Assembly: GCA_020845495.1 (NCBI GenBank)
Contig: JADLFM010000223.1
Location: 1-64,000 of the forward strand
Reading direction: 5' to 3'
DNA: 64,000 bases
Source: Chloroflexota bacterium
Lineage (GTDB): Bacteria; Chloroflexota; UBA6077; JACCZL01
Of this stretch, positions 44,562-53,171 are shown in pieces; position 1 is the first letter of the stretch; each line of letters begins with the position of its first letter. The position numbers were made by a program, and so were the translations under genes. The notes below the pieces were generated by a model. The model was not told the origin of the DNA. It worked only from the letters and a program-made list of their open reading frames with translations, and did no database searches.

Positions 44562-44585
44562 GGGTATAATACCCAGGGGGGGAAT
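44562..44585 (+). promoter_or_regulatory. -10 box and CsoR-like operator upstream of DUF302
   Basis: A perfect TATAAT (44565-44570) is embedded in the palindrome GGGTATAATACCC (44562-44574). The next bases give AATACCC-AG-GGGGGGG, close to the CsoR/RcnR operator pattern (TACCC then a G-run). This suggests control by a copper- or nickel-type repressor encoded elsewhere. There is no good -35. The rest of 44334-44561 shows nothing definite. Confidence 0.5.
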
Positions 44586-44599
44586 GAAGGAGGGGATCG

Positions 44600-45013
44600 A
44601 TGGCTGCGACAGTTCCGCAACGAACGTATGGATTTGGGCGCGTACTCGAGGTCGGGTACGGCCAGGCGGTCGAGCAGACAGTGGCTGCCTTGAAGGATCA
44701 GGGCTTCGGCATCCTGACCACGATCGACGTTCAGAGGACGCTGAAAGAAAAGCTCGGCGCCGACATGCGGCCGTACGTCATCCTGGGCGCCTGTAACCCG
44801 CCACTGGCCCATCGTGCCCTTCAGGCTGATCCTGGCGTTGGGTTGCTGCTGCCCTGCAACGTCATCGTGTACGACAACGGCGATGGGACGAGTACGGTTG
44901 AGATGATGGACCCAAAAGCGGCGCTGGGAATCGTCGGCGACAATCCGGCCGTCGCTGAGGTGGCGCGCGAGGCCAGAGTGCGCCTGGAAAACGCGCTGAA
45001 CGGGCTACAGTAG
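44600..45013 (+). CDS. DUF302 family protein
   Basis: A 137-aa DUF302 domain protein: the VLEVGYGQAVEQTVAALKDQGFGILTTIDVQRTLKEKLG start is followed by YVILGACNPPLAHRALQADPGVGLLLPCNVIVYD, with the conserved Cys pair in GACNPP and LLPCN. The domain often accompanies metal-stress and oxidoreductase genes; its activity is unknown. AGGAGGGG precedes the ATG. The promoter carries a CsoR-like operator, and a SHOCT membrane protein follows 75 bp later. Confidence 0.92.
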   Translation: MAATVPQRTYGFGRVLEVGYGQAVEQTVAALKDQGFGILTTIDVQRTLKEKLGADMRPYVILGACNPPLAHRALQADPGVGLLLPCNVIVYDNGDGTSTVEMMDPKAALGIVGDNPAVAEVAREARVRLENALNGLQ

Positions 45014-45088
45014 CCGCTCGATGGAACGCACTTCGTCGACCCTCGATGCCCTCCAACGGCCACGAAGGGTCGATGTGGGGACGCAACC

Positions 45089-45487
45089 TTGAAACGGGAC
45101 AGTCGCGGACTGTGGATTGTGTTTGGAGTGCTGGTGGCAATTGCCGTGCTGGGGCCATTGCTCGGCGGCGGCATCGCGATGATGGGGCGGGGACCCGGCA
45201 TGATGTGGGGATACGGCCTGGCACGCGGAGCCGGCTGGGGCGCCTGGATGGCGTTCGGCTGGCTGTTCATGGTGGCGTTCTGGGGCGCGGTGATCGTCGG
45301 CATCATCCTGCTCGCGCGGGCGTTCGCCGGCAGGAGCGGCCGAGCTGAGGACTCGGCCAGGAGCGGCCGGACAGAGGACTCGGCCATCGAAATTCTCCGT
45401 CGTCGATATGCGGCCGGCGAGATTTCGCGCGAGCAGTACGAGGCGATGCGCGCCGACCTCGAAGACGCGAGCAAGACCCGCAGATAG
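45089..45487 (+). CDS. SHOCT-domain small membrane protein
   Basis: A 132-aa protein: TM helix at about 8-30, a Met/Gly-rich segment (GGGIAMMGRGPGMMWGYGLARGAGWG) that could bind metal, a second TM at about 55-78, a duplicated RSGRxEDSA linker, and a C-terminal SHOCT motif (IEILRRRYAAGEISREQYEAMRADL). It starts with TTG 45089 after GGGGA. Such proteins commonly sit in copper or metal-stress loci, consistent with the operator upstream of DUF302; the role is inferred. Confidence 0.83.
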   Translation: MKRDSRGLWIVFGVLVAIAVLGPLLGGGIAMMGRGPGMMWGYGLARGAGWGAWMAFGWLFMVAFWGAVIVGIILLARAFAGRSGRAEDSARSGRTEDSAIEILRRRYAAGEISREQYEAMRADLEDASKTRR

Positions 45488-45525
45488 CGATCCTCACAGG
45501 CGCAGTTTGCCGTGGTAGACAGGGG

Positions 45526-45546
45526 TGGCGCCCCGGGGTGGCGCCA
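45526..45546. terminator. Possible terminator between SHOCT and the BNR gene
   Basis: 7-bp inverted repeat (TGGCGCC / GGCGCCA, loop of 7) between convergent genes. The rest of the 166-bp gap shows nothing else. Confidence 0.45.
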
Positions 45547-45653
45547 TCAACGCCGCCTGCGCGATCATGATCGCCCGTGGGCAGCCCGCACCTTCGCCCT
45601 CGCCAATTTCGCCTGAGGGTCGGGTGCCGAATCGAGTCGAGCCACAGCACTGG

Positions 45654-46775
45654 TCAGGGTAGAGAAAAACTGGAACCCATAATGTAGGTCACGCCATCAT
45701 CGTCGTCCCCGTAGTACGCCGTGAATATTCGACCATCCGCCAATCGGGCGGCCGTCGGATATCCGAGGTTGCTACTTCGCATGCCATCTCGGACGATCAA
45801 CTCATGGTCGGTGTCCCAAGACTCACCGTCATTGTCACTGAGGCAGGCACGTATGCCATAGGGTGGGCGACGGACCCCGTAGATGGTCAGCAATCTCCCA
45901 TCTGAAAGGCGGAGCAAATGGGCCGGGTAGCCCCAGATGGTGGTTAGTGCTGGTGCTCCCCAAGTGTACCCACCATCCAGCGAGACGTGTTGATGGATCA
46001 GGCCGGTTGTCGAAGATCGCGAGTGAATGATCACCTTCCCACTGGGAAGAGCAAGGATCGTCGGTTCGCCCAGCGGTCGATCGTCTGACACGCGGGTGGG
46101 CGGGGATTCCCAGGTTCGTCCGTGGTCAGTGGAGCGGAGCACGTAGAGGATGCCACGCTCGTCGTGGCTGTCGAGCGCCAGTAGGATAGTGCCGTCTGCC
46201 AACTCCGTGGGCGGGCGCGGGCTGTACCCTCGCCGGTACGGTGCAGTGGCCGCCTTGACTGTCGAGTCCCAGGTTAAGCCGCCGTCGCCGCTCAACGAGA
46301 TGAAGACGCCGCTGTCGCCGCGAGCCCATGGGTACGGTGACTCATCCCAGTCTGCCTCACTGACCGGGCGTTTGCCCCGCCAGCCGCGCTGCTCGATGAG
46401 ATGAAGGTCGAGACCGTTGTTGGGCTGCTGCCAGAGCTTGTGGGCTGTTTCCAGTGGATACCAGGCAAATCGCCACTGGACCAACATGACCTGACCTGTG
46501 GACAGTTGCGCCACGCTGGGACATTCCACACCAGTCATATCGTAGCTCGGAACGACTCGCGGTGTGATCCAGGTTTGACCGCCATCACGTGAGCGTGCCA
46601 TCAAGTTGATATAGCGCGGATCGCTCGGTGGGTGCATCCAGGGATGGCGCGGCAGGCTCTCATTGAACGCGACGAGCAGATCGCCGTTCGAGAGCTGTGC
46701 CACACATGGATGGGCGAGGTACGCCCCCGGATCGCGATAGATCGTCACATCGACGCGGTCGCGGACGTGGATCAA
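45654..46775 (-). CDS. BNR/Asp-box sialidase-fold protein (cytoplasmic)
   Basis: Six-bladed beta-propeller of the sialidase superfamily, 373 aa. Asp-box repeats are plain: SRDGGQTW, SGDGGLTW, STDHGRTW, SLDGGYTW and a degenerate SDNDGESW. There is no signal peptide or TM, so it should act inside the cell, perhaps on glycosides taken up by the adjacent ABC importer. A true sialidase Arg triad cannot be confirmed by eye. The start is TTG 46775 with GGAGG 7 nt upstream. Lower GC than the surrounding chromosome. Last in the island operon; paralogue of the 47284 gene. Confidence 0.85.
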   Translation of the reverse strand: MIHVRDRVDVTIYRDPGAYLAHPCVAQLSNGDLLVAFNESLPRHPWMHPPSDPRYINLMARSRDGGQTWITPRVVPSYDMTGVECPSVAQLSTGQVMLVQWRFAWYPLETAHKLWQQPNNGLDLHLIEQRGWRGKRPVSEADWDESPYPWARGDSGVFISLSGDGGLTWDSTVKAATAPYRRGYSPRPPTELADGTILLALDSHDERGILYVLRSTDHGRTWESPPTRVSDDRPLGEPTILALPSGKVIIHSRSSTTGLIHQHVSLDGGYTWGAPALTTIWGYPAHLLRLSDGRLLTIYGVRRPPYGIRACLSDNDGESWDTDHELIVRDGMRSSNLGYPTAARLADGRIFTAYYGDDDDGVTYIMGSSFSLP

Positions 46776-46829
46776 GGGAGCCCCTCCGTTTAGCGGCGTT
46801 TCCTTGCTGGGTGCCGAGGTGGGTGCGCG

Positions 46830-47276
46830 TCAGGCAAGTAGCGCCTGGTCGGGGGCGTACCGCCAAACATTTGTCTCGAACTTCTTGAAGCCGACGCGCT
46901 GGTAGAGCCTGATGGCCGCCTGTCGATGATTGCCAGAGTGCAGTTCGACACGCTCGGCTCCCCGCTCGGCGGAGAGTCGCAAACATTCCCGTACCAGGGC
47001 CTCACCGATACCCTGTCCGCGTGCTTGCACGTCTACGACCACATCCTCGACGAATCCGAAGGTGGACCCCGGCGTCAGCAAGATCATCAGCGTGAGGGTT
47101 CCCACGATGGCGCCCCGTTCGTCTCGGGCGACGAGCAGAGTGTTGGTGGGCGTTTCGATGACGGCGGTAAGTTGCTCTACTGTGGGATGGCGCACGCCCG
47201 GACTCTGCTGCGGCAGCAACCGGGCGAACGCCTCCACTACCTCTGGGGTGATCGACTGAACGATCTCGATCGGCAT
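46830..47276 (-). CDS. GNAT-family N-acetyltransferase
   Basis: A 148-aa acetyl-CoA-dependent acetyltransferase. The acetyl-CoA motif is VEDVVVDVQARGQGIGEALVREC (V-x5-RGxGIG), followed by GAERVELHSGNHRQAAIRLYQRVGFKKFETNVWRY, where the YxxxGF motif B is clear. ATG 47276 lies 7 bp after the stop of the 47284 gene; longer open sequence to 47351 would overlap it. Between two BNR genes it may acetylate a sugar or amino-sugar substrate, but it could equally be protein-directed. Confidence 0.88.
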   Translation of the reverse strand: MPIEIVQSITPEVVEAFARLLPQQSPGVRHPTVEQLTAVIETPTNTLLVARDERGAIVGTLTLMILLTPGSTFGFVEDVVVDVQARGQGIGEALVRECLRLSAERGAERVELHSGNHRQAAIRLYQRVGFKKFETNVWRYAPDQALLA

Positions 47277-47283
47277 CGCGGGG

Positions 47284-48399
47284 TCAATCCTCGAGCCTCC
47301 AGCGCAGCGACTCGACGTACTGACGGGGTCGCTCCTCCTCGCTGTAGGCATGGTAAACCGTCAGCAGCGTGCCGTCTGGAAGCTGGGTAGTGCACGGGTA
47401 ACCGGTATGCCACCATTGCCGCTCAGTCTCACGGGGACCCGTACCGCCTTCATGCAGCGTGAATTGCTGCGAGACGTCCCAGGTCACGCCGTCCTCTGAA
47501 ACGAGCGCCTTTACTCCAAATTCGCCACGACGGTAGCCGTAGGTCATCAGTACTCGGCCGTCCTGGAGGTTGATAAGCTGTGACGGATAGCCCCAGACGT
47601 TGAGGCGCTTGACCGGCGAGAAGGAATGGCCATCGTCATCCGAGACGGCCATGTGAATGTTGTCCGGCCGCCGTGTGGGCATGACATGGGAGCGCATCAT
47701 GCACACGAGCCGCCCGTCTCGAAGTCGTAGACAGGAGGCTTCGGAGAAGGAGTGGATGAACGCAGGGTCAAACGCAATGGTAGAGTAGTACTCCCAGTTG
47801 TCGCCGCCGTCGTCAGACCGCACGAGGAAGGCCCGCGTTGTCTCGCCCGGCCCAAAGAAGTGGAAGTCCTGGATTCGGCCGTACATCGGCAGGAGCAATC
47901 CACCATCTGGCAACTCGATCACGCCGACACGCGTACCTCCGTGCTTGACGGGGCGGATGTTGATCGGTGTCGAACGGTCCCAGGTGTAGCCATCATCATT
48001 CGAGCGGATGATGTAGGTGCCCAGGTAGGCTTTGAGGGAACTGTACATGCCGGCGTCGTACTGCGGACCATCCCAGTCCATGCCGCGCTTAAAAAAGGCG
48101 GTCAGGCAATAGTCCACGATGAGCGTGCCGTCAGACAACTGGGAAATTCCTGGGTCCCAGTTCCCTTCCGTTTCGGTAGCCGGCACGATCACCTGACGGG
48201 TGGCCGGGTTCCAGGTACGGCCACCGTCCTTGGAACGGATGATCGAGGTGTAACCGTTGTCGGCATGGTCGAAGGTACGCTCTTCGTTGAAGACCGCGAC
48301 GACCTCGCCGCTCTGGAGCGTGGTGACAATCGCTTGATTGCAAGAATGATCGTCCGCTCGATACACGAGAGAACGCTCGGGGTGGCTCATCCGAGACAC
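47284..48399 (-). CDS. BNR/Asp-box sialidase-fold protein (cytoplasmic)
   Basis: Second sialidase-fold propeller, 371 aa, with Asp-boxes SKDGGRTW, SNDDGYTW, SDDGGDNW, SDDDGHSF and SEDGVTW. It shares NVWGYPSQLINLQDGRVLMTYG with the equivalent region of its paralogue at 45654. No signal peptide. I chose GTG 48399, 8 nt after GGAG, over ATG 48390 (17 nt away). The open frame to 48747 is not credible protein. It lies 119 bp downstream of the permease gene, in the same orientation. Confidence 0.84.
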   Translation of the reverse strand: MSRMSHPERSLVYRADDHSCNQAIVTTLQSGEVVAVFNEERTFDHADNGYTSIIRSKDGGRTWNPATRQVIVPATETEGNWDPGISQLSDGTLIVDYCLTAFFKRGMDWDGPQYDAGMYSSLKAYLGTYIIRSNDDGYTWDRSTPINIRPVKHGGTRVGVIELPDGGLLLPMYGRIQDFHFFGPGETTRAFLVRSDDGGDNWEYYSTIAFDPAFIHSFSEASCLRLRDGRLVCMMRSHVMPTRRPDNIHMAVSDDDGHSFSPVKRLNVWGYPSQLINLQDGRVLMTYGYRRGEFGVKALVSEDGVTWDVSQQFTLHEGGTGPRETERQWWHTGYPCTTQLPDGTLLTVYHAYSEEERPRQYVESLRWRLED

Positions 48400-48518
48400 A
48401 GTGCACACTCCTCTAGCCAGGCCCGTACTACGCTCGTTCTCCTTGTGCGTCTGAGTGGAGGGGCAGAAGGTGGGGGTATCTCCCTGCGCACAGGAGAATG
48501 AGGGGGGATGATGGGCTA

Positions 48519-49382
48519 TCACCCCCGGATACCGATGCGTGTGGCTCCCTCCATGAAATGCCGCTGAAGGATCAGGAACGCCACGATGCTCGGTACTGAG
48601 AGGATGGTCATCGCAGCCATCGCTGGTGCGAACCCTTCGATCTGGGTGTAGCTGCCGATGTTCGGCGCATAGGCTGCCATTCCGACAGGCAAGGTCTTCA
48701 TCTCGTCTTTGAATGCAATGAGCAAGGGCCAGAGGAATGCATTCCAATACGCGGTAAAGAGCAGGATGGTCGCCGCGATTAGCGCGGGCTTGGAGAGCGG
48801 CAGCGCAATCGCCCAGAAGATGCGGAAACGGCTGGCGCCGTCGATCGCGGCAGCATCCTCGAGTTCCCGCGGTAGCGTCAGAAAGAACTGACGGAACAAG
48901 TAGACCGAGAAGACATTGGCGAGCGACGGCAGGATCATGGCTAGTAGATTGTTTGCTAATCCTGCTTTGAGGAAGCCAATGAATAGCGGAACGATGGTCA
49001 TCTCAGTAGGGATCATCAGGGCGGCAAGGACACCAATGAACAGGACGTTCCGCCCTGGAAAATGCAAGCGCGCCAGTGCGTACCCGGCCATCGAGCCGGT
49101 CAGTACACTGGTGACTGTAGCTGACACGGCGACGATAACACTATTTATCAACCAGCGCAGGACAGGCTTCTCCAGCACCTTTCGATAGTTGTCGAGAGTG
49201 ACTGTTCGAGGTAACCACTCGATATTCTTCGTCATCACTTCACCAGGCGGCTTGACCGAGGTAGAAACCATCCAGACCAGCGGTGCAGCCCAGGCGACAG
49301 CCACAACCAGCCCGACTGCCCAGATGAGAATTGCAATGGGGTTGGTGCGGCGGCCGAAGGCGGAAGTCAATGGTACCTGCAT
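48519..49382 (-). CDS. Carbohydrate ABC transporter permease (MalG type)
   Basis: Inner-membrane permease subunit of a CUT1 sugar importer, 287 aa with six TMs. The ATPase-contact EAA loop reads ELEDAAAIDGASRFRIFWAIALP. The N-terminal TM is WAVGLVVAVAWAAPLVWMVSTS, followed by SVKPPGEV and LDNYRKVL typical of MalG/UgpE. GGAG lies 7 nt before the ATG. It pairs with the permease at 49446. No ATPase gene is present here, so a shared MsmX-like ATPase elsewhere is likely. Confidence 0.94.
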   Translation of the reverse strand: MQVPLTSAFGRRTNPIAILIWAVGLVVAVAWAAPLVWMVSTSVKPPGEVMTKNIEWLPRTVTLDNYRKVLEKPVLRWLINSVIVAVSATVTSVLTGSMAGYALARLHFPGRNVLFIGVLAALMIPTEMTIVPLFIGFLKAGLANNLLAMILPSLANVFSVYLFRQFFLTLPRELEDAAAIDGASRFRIFWAIALPLSKPALIAATILLFTAYWNAFLWPLLIAFKDEMKTLPVGMAAYAPNIGSYTQIEGFAPAMAAMTILSVPSIVAFLILQRHFMEGATRIGIRG

Positions 49383-49445
49383 GATCTGGCTCCGACTGGC
49401 GTCTTGATGTCATGGGTAAGACGACGTATACGACCCATGATCATG

Positions 49446-50453
49446 CTAGTAATCCTGTGAGTCGCGAACGAGCTTCAATTCGATGAGCGTGACCACGATG
49501 ATGGTGGCGAAGAGCATCATCGAGAGCGCGGCAGCGTAACCAAGCTGATACTTGGTCCATCCGATCTCGAAGACGTACGAGATCACGGAGGCCGATGCGC
49601 CGGCTGGGCCACCGTTGGTCATGACGTAAATCAAGCTGAAAACGCGGAGTGTGGCGATCACTTCGATCGTGAGTACCAGGCTCAGGGCAGGGCGTAGCAG
49701 GGGCAGAACAATCCGCCAGAACGCGGTCCAGGCGGTTGCGCCGTCCACGGCAGCGGCCTCGCGGAGTTCACGCGGAACTTCCTGCAGGCCGGCTAACAGC
49801 ACCACCATACAGAAGCCGACTTCCCACCAGATGGCGGCGACCCCGACGCCGAACAATACCCAGGATGGATTGGTCAGCCACGGCACATTAGGCACACCGA
49901 ATCCGCCGAGATACTGGTTGACGAGGCCGAACTGGGTGTCCAGCATCCAGACCCACACCAACCCGATCACGGTCACCGAGACCACGTGTGGAGCGTAGAA
50001 CGCCGTCCGGGCGAAGGTGTGCCCCGGCCGCCGTTGATTGACGTAGAGTGCGAACAGCAGCCCGGTGACGGTCACACCTGGCACGACGATCAAACCGTAC
50101 TTGAGGGTGTTGACCCAGATCTTTGGAACCCAGGGATCGGAAAATGCACGCGCGAAGTTGGCGAGTCCAACCCATTTGGGTTCGCCAACAATTCCCCATT
50201 CGGTCAGACTTACGTACCCGCCAAAGAAGATCGGGATGACCAGAAAGACGACCGAGGAGACGACGAACGGCAGAATGAAGACATACGCAGACCAATCGAT
50301 CCGCTGCCCCTTCCAGGTCGCTCGACGGAGTCGGCCGATGATGCCCGCCGGGGGCGTGGCCGGCAGCCGCGCAGTGAGGCCGCTCGCCACCACTCGTACT
50401 CCCTTCTCGTCAGGCTGAATACCAATCGTGGATTCGCTGTCAGGATCACGCAC
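49446..50453 (-). CDS. Carbohydrate ABC transporter permease (MalF type)
   Basis: First permease of the CUT1 importer, 335 aa. A cytoplasmic N-terminus of about 50 residues precedes six TMs (YVFILPFVVSSVVFLVIPIFFGGY, then LIVVPGVTVTGLLFAL). The EAA loop is ELREAAAVDGATAWTAFWRIVLP. VMTNGGPAGASASVISYVFEIGW is typical of MalF/UgpA. It starts at GTG 50453, 2 bp after the binding-protein stop. Expected to form a heterodimer with the MalG-type subunit. Confidence 0.94.
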   Translation of the reverse strand: MRDPDSESTIGIQPDEKGVRVVASGLTARLPATPPAGIIGRLRRATWKGQRIDWSAYVFILPFVVSSVVFLVIPIFFGGYVSLTEWGIVGEPKWVGLANFARAFSDPWVPKIWVNTLKYGLIVVPGVTVTGLLFALYVNQRRPGHTFARTAFYAPHVVSVTVIGLVWVWMLDTQFGLVNQYLGGFGVPNVPWLTNPSWVLFGVGVAAIWWEVGFCMVVLLAGLQEVPRELREAAAVDGATAWTAFWRIVLPLLRPALSLVLTIEVIATLRVFSLIYVMTNGGPAGASASVISYVFEIGWTKYQLGYAAALSMMLFATIIVVTLIELKLVRDSQDY

Positions 50454-50455
50454 GA

Positions 50456-51901
50456 TCAGCCAGCATCGAGCACCTTTTGCCAGGCGTCGGCCAATTGAGC
50501 GAGTGCATCGTCGATGCTGACCTTTTTCGCCCAGACCGGGTCCATGATCTTGGCCACCAGTCCGGATGTGGTGTACACCGTGAACTCATTGGTGCCGACA
50601 ATCGGCGGACGAACGAACGTGGCGATCTTTCCACCCTCGACGAACGCTCCCGAGATCTCCTTGGGGTAGGCCGCCGTCATGTAGTCCGGGCGAGCCAGGA
50701 CCGACTTTCGGACGGTTGGTCCGCGGCCCTTAGTTGACCAGGTGAAGGTATTGTCGGAGAGCCACTTAATTGCCTTGATACTGGATTCATATCGCGACTT
50801 ATCCTTCTGAACGTACATCTCCAGGTTCCAGAGCTCACCGCGAGTCGAGTTGTCCTTTCCAACAGCTGGCATGAGTGCGCTCATGAAGTTCAGCTTCTGC
50901 TGGACGTAGCCACTGAGGGTCCACGGACCGGTCCAGAAGATGGAGGCCTCGCCGGTGCCGAATGCTTTGTAGCGGTCAGCGACGTCACGCGTTCCGACCT
51001 TGTGCTTGTCGAACAGGTCAAGGGTCCACTGGGCTGCCTCTTTGGCGGCGTCAATGTTGATCGCGGCCTTCTTGAGGTCTTCGCTGTATTGACGGAACCC
51101 CATCTGATGCGCCACGACGCCCCAGACCAGGTTGACATGCAGACCTGATCCCGTCATCAGGAAGCCAGAGCGGGTCACGGTGTCGCCGTTTCGCTTCGTC
51201 ATCTTATCGGCCCAGGAGAGGAGATCCTGGTTGTTGGTAGGCGGTTTACTGACGTCCAGGCCAGCTTCCTTGGCGTGGTCTGTATTGATCAGCATTTGGA
51301 AGCTCAGCGCGTCCATCGGTACGCCGTAGAGCCTGCCATCATAGGTAGCGCCCCGAAGGCTCTGGTCAGTGAAATCCGTCATGTCGAGGCCGGCTTGCTT
51401 CACCAGGTCATCGAGCGACACGACGATCCCCTTGTTGATGAAGTCTCGTCGGCCTCCTCCTTCACCCCAGGCGAAATCTGGAGCATCACCCGTGGTCGAG
51501 GAGGCCAGGATCTTTGCCCCGTACTGATCCGAAGGCACCACCTGTGCGGTGACATGGATCTTCTGATCCTTCATGGCCTCGTTGAGTGTCCCAATCTGCG
51601 CAGTCCAGACCTCGCCATCCGAAGCGGTCAGGGTGTGCCAATGATTCAGTTCGACGACACTCCCCGCAGCCGCCGGAGCAGTCTGCGCGGCTGGTTTGGC
51701 CTCTGCTGGTTTCGCATCTGCCGGCTTGGTGACAGCAGTTGGAGCACTGGTCGCGTTCGTAGCCGAGGTGGGCGCGCCCGGCTTGGATTCAGCCGGCTTG
51801 CTGCTGACTGGTGCGGATGATGAGCACGCCGTGAGAATCCCAAGCCCAACTGATCCGCCCAGCATCTTCAATACCTCTCGACGCATCGGGTGTGCAGTCA
51901 T
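50456..51901 (-). CDS. Sugar ABC transporter substrate-binding lipoprotein (family 1)
   Basis: Extracellular binding protein, 481 aa. The N-terminus MRREVLKMLGGSVGLGILTAC shows RR followed by a lipobox (LTAC), then an Ala/Pro/Lys linker (about 25-65) and a COG1653-type fold beginning VVELNHWHTLTASDGEVW. GTGEASIFWTGPWTLSGYV and KAIKWLSDNTFTWSTKGRGPTV are typical. GGAGG precedes the ATG by 5 nt. First gene of the importer operon, downstream of the divergently lower-GC gntR. The ligand is unknown; sialidase-fold partners hint at a glycoside. Confidence 0.92.
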   Translation of the reverse strand: MTAHPMRREVLKMLGGSVGLGILTACSSSAPVSSKPAESKPGAPTSATNATSAPTAVTKPADAKPAEAKPAAQTAPAAAGSVVELNHWHTLTASDGEVWTAQIGTLNEAMKDQKIHVTAQVVPSDQYGAKILASSTTGDAPDFAWGEGGGRRDFINKGIVVSLDDLVKQAGLDMTDFTDQSLRGATYDGRLYGVPMDALSFQMLINTDHAKEAGLDVSKPPTNNQDLLSWADKMTKRNGDTVTRSGFLMTGSGLHVNLVWGVVAHQMGFRQYSEDLKKAAINIDAAKEAAQWTLDLFDKHKVGTRDVADRYKAFGTGEASIFWTGPWTLSGYVQQKLNFMSALMPAVGKDNSTRGELWNLEMYVQKDKSRYESSIKAIKWLSDNTFTWSTKGRGPTVRKSVLARPDYMTAAYPKEISGAFVEGGKIATFVRPPIVGTNEFTVYTTSGLVAKIMDPVWAKKVSIDDALAQLADAWQKVLDAG

Positions 51902-51987
51902 TGCAACCTCCCTCACCGCTCAACTACTTGGAACGGCTCTCTATCGTCGCTAATAAGTCAGTCCTGTGTCTGCCATTTTGCCGGCCA

Positions 51988-51998
51988 CCGGTTCGACC
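51988..51998 (-). promoter_or_regulatory. Possible GntR operator upstream of the importer operon
   Basis: Palindrome GGTTCGACC, sharing the GTTCGAC core with the stronger FadR-type site at 52806-52816. It lies about 90 bp before the binding-protein start, in the gap after gntR. A tentative second site for the same regulator. Confidence 0.35.
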
Positions 51999-52023
51999 AT
52001 TGCTCGGGACGACGACCGCGACC

Positions 52024-52791
52024 CTATTTGGCATGGTGGGTGCTCTCCCCTGCCGGGCTTCGCCGCACCGGCGCCAGGGTGATCGTCGGTTCGACAACGC
52101 CATTCATCGGTGGGGTGCCACTATCATATGTAGCCTCATCCAGTAGCAGCTTTCGCATCAGCAGTTGTCCGGCTTCGAGAATGTGACCCTTGACTGCCGC
52201 AGCCGCTGTTGCGGCATCTCCAGCTTCAACCGTTTCCAGCAGGCGACGATGCGTCACGTACTCCGGCTCCTCGTCAGAGCCCATCAACTTGGTGTAGACG
52301 ATAAACTGCCGCATTTGCAGACGGAGGCTGCCGAGCGTGTCGAGTAGCACCTGGTGCTCGGATCCGCAACTCAGAAGCTCGTGCAGATGCATGTCGGCAT
52401 CGGCCAACTCAAACTGATCGGCGCCAGTTGAATCGACATGGAGCCGCTCGAGCGCGACACGCAGGGCATCCAACTCAGACCGAGCATAGCCGCCACGCTC
52501 CATCGCCAGGCGAACCGCATACGACTCGAGCTCAGCCCGTAAGGTGTAGATCTCATATGCCTTGCGCGAGTTTAGCTTGGCGACGAAGGTCCCTCGGTGT
52601 GGAATTGTCTCGACGAGCCCTTGATCGGCGAGCACGCGGAAGGCTTCCCGGATGGTCCCTCGTGACGTCTGGAGTTGCTCGGCTAGCCACACTTCTGGCA
52701 GCGAGCGACCAGGAGCGTACTCACCACGCATGATGGCATCACGCACGAACCGGGCAACCGCGCTCGTCAGGGTTTCTGGTCGTTGGAGCAC
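52024..52791 (-). CDS. GntR-family regulator with FCD domain (FadR subfamily)
   Basis: Transcription factor of 255 aa. The N-terminal winged helix (1-70: VARFVRDAIMRGEYAPGRSLPEVWLAEQLQTSRGTIREAFRVLADQGLVETIPHRGTFV) precedes an all-helical FCD ligand domain. That domain has the metal/effector residues in FELADADMHLHELL, VTHRRLLETVEAGD and AVKGHILEAGQLL. Members respond to sugar acids, lactate or amino acids. It starts with GTG 52791. Its own promoter carries a TNGT-N3-ACNA operator, so it is probably autoregulated and controls the downstream ABC/BNR operon. Confidence 0.92.
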   Translation of the reverse strand: MLQRPETLTSAVARFVRDAIMRGEYAPGRSLPEVWLAEQLQTSRGTIREAFRVLADQGLVETIPHRGTFVAKLNSRKAYEIYTLRAELESYAVRLAMERGGYARSELDALRVALERLHVDSTGADQFELADADMHLHELLSCGSEHQVLLDTLGSLRLQMRQFIVYTKLMGSDEEPEYVTHRRLLETVEAGDAATAAAAVKGHILEAGQLLMRKLLLDEATYDSGTPPMNGVVEPTITLAPVRRSPAGESTHHAK

Positions 52792-52805
52792 CTTATCTCG
52801 TCCAA

Positions 52806-52816
52806 TTGTTCGACAA
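52806..52816 (-). promoter_or_regulatory. FadR-type operator in the gntR leader
   Basis: TTGTTCGACAA, a perfect fit to the FadR-subfamily consensus TNGT-N3-ACNA, within ATTGT-tcg-ACAAT. About 30 bp downstream of the predicted gntR start site, as expected for autorepression. Confidence 0.6.
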
Positions 52817-52847
52817 TCAGCACATGGACAACAACCGAGTGGTGGCT

Positions 52848-52876
52848 ATAATAGCTGGGCTGCCAAGTACTGTCAA
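52848..52876 (-). promoter_or_regulatory. Near-consensus promoter of gntR
   Basis: Reading leftward: TTGACA (52876-52871), 17-bp spacer, TATTAT (52853-52848). Predicted start near 52841. Confidence 0.75.
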
Positions 52877-53171
52877 GGTTCTCGAGCCAGGCTAATGGGC
52901 TAGCCCAACAAGCAGGCTCGACAGGCGAATGCCGGCGTTATGAAGCGCCTCGTCAGTGCGGGACCAGTCCCGCTACGCCTCGCCTGAGCAATGGAGGCAG
53001 GTAAGCTGGCTCACACCTTGTCGGAGGGTGTTTCTGATCCGGTGATCCGCCATTCAAACGAGACCTGCCCGCCGATGGACGTGGAGAGCCAACCGTCGCT
53101 TCTGCCCCTGTCTCCGTGGCCGGGCTAGTATAGACGAGCGCAGGTCACCACACTGCCCGCCGGAGGTCCAG
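52877..53171. other. Intergenic region at the island edge
   Basis: About 295 bp without a supported gene. It contains a small perfect inverted repeat GCGGGAC-ca-GTCCCGC (52958-52973) and the return to high GC. I see no tRNA or att-like direct repeat. Confidence 0.35.
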
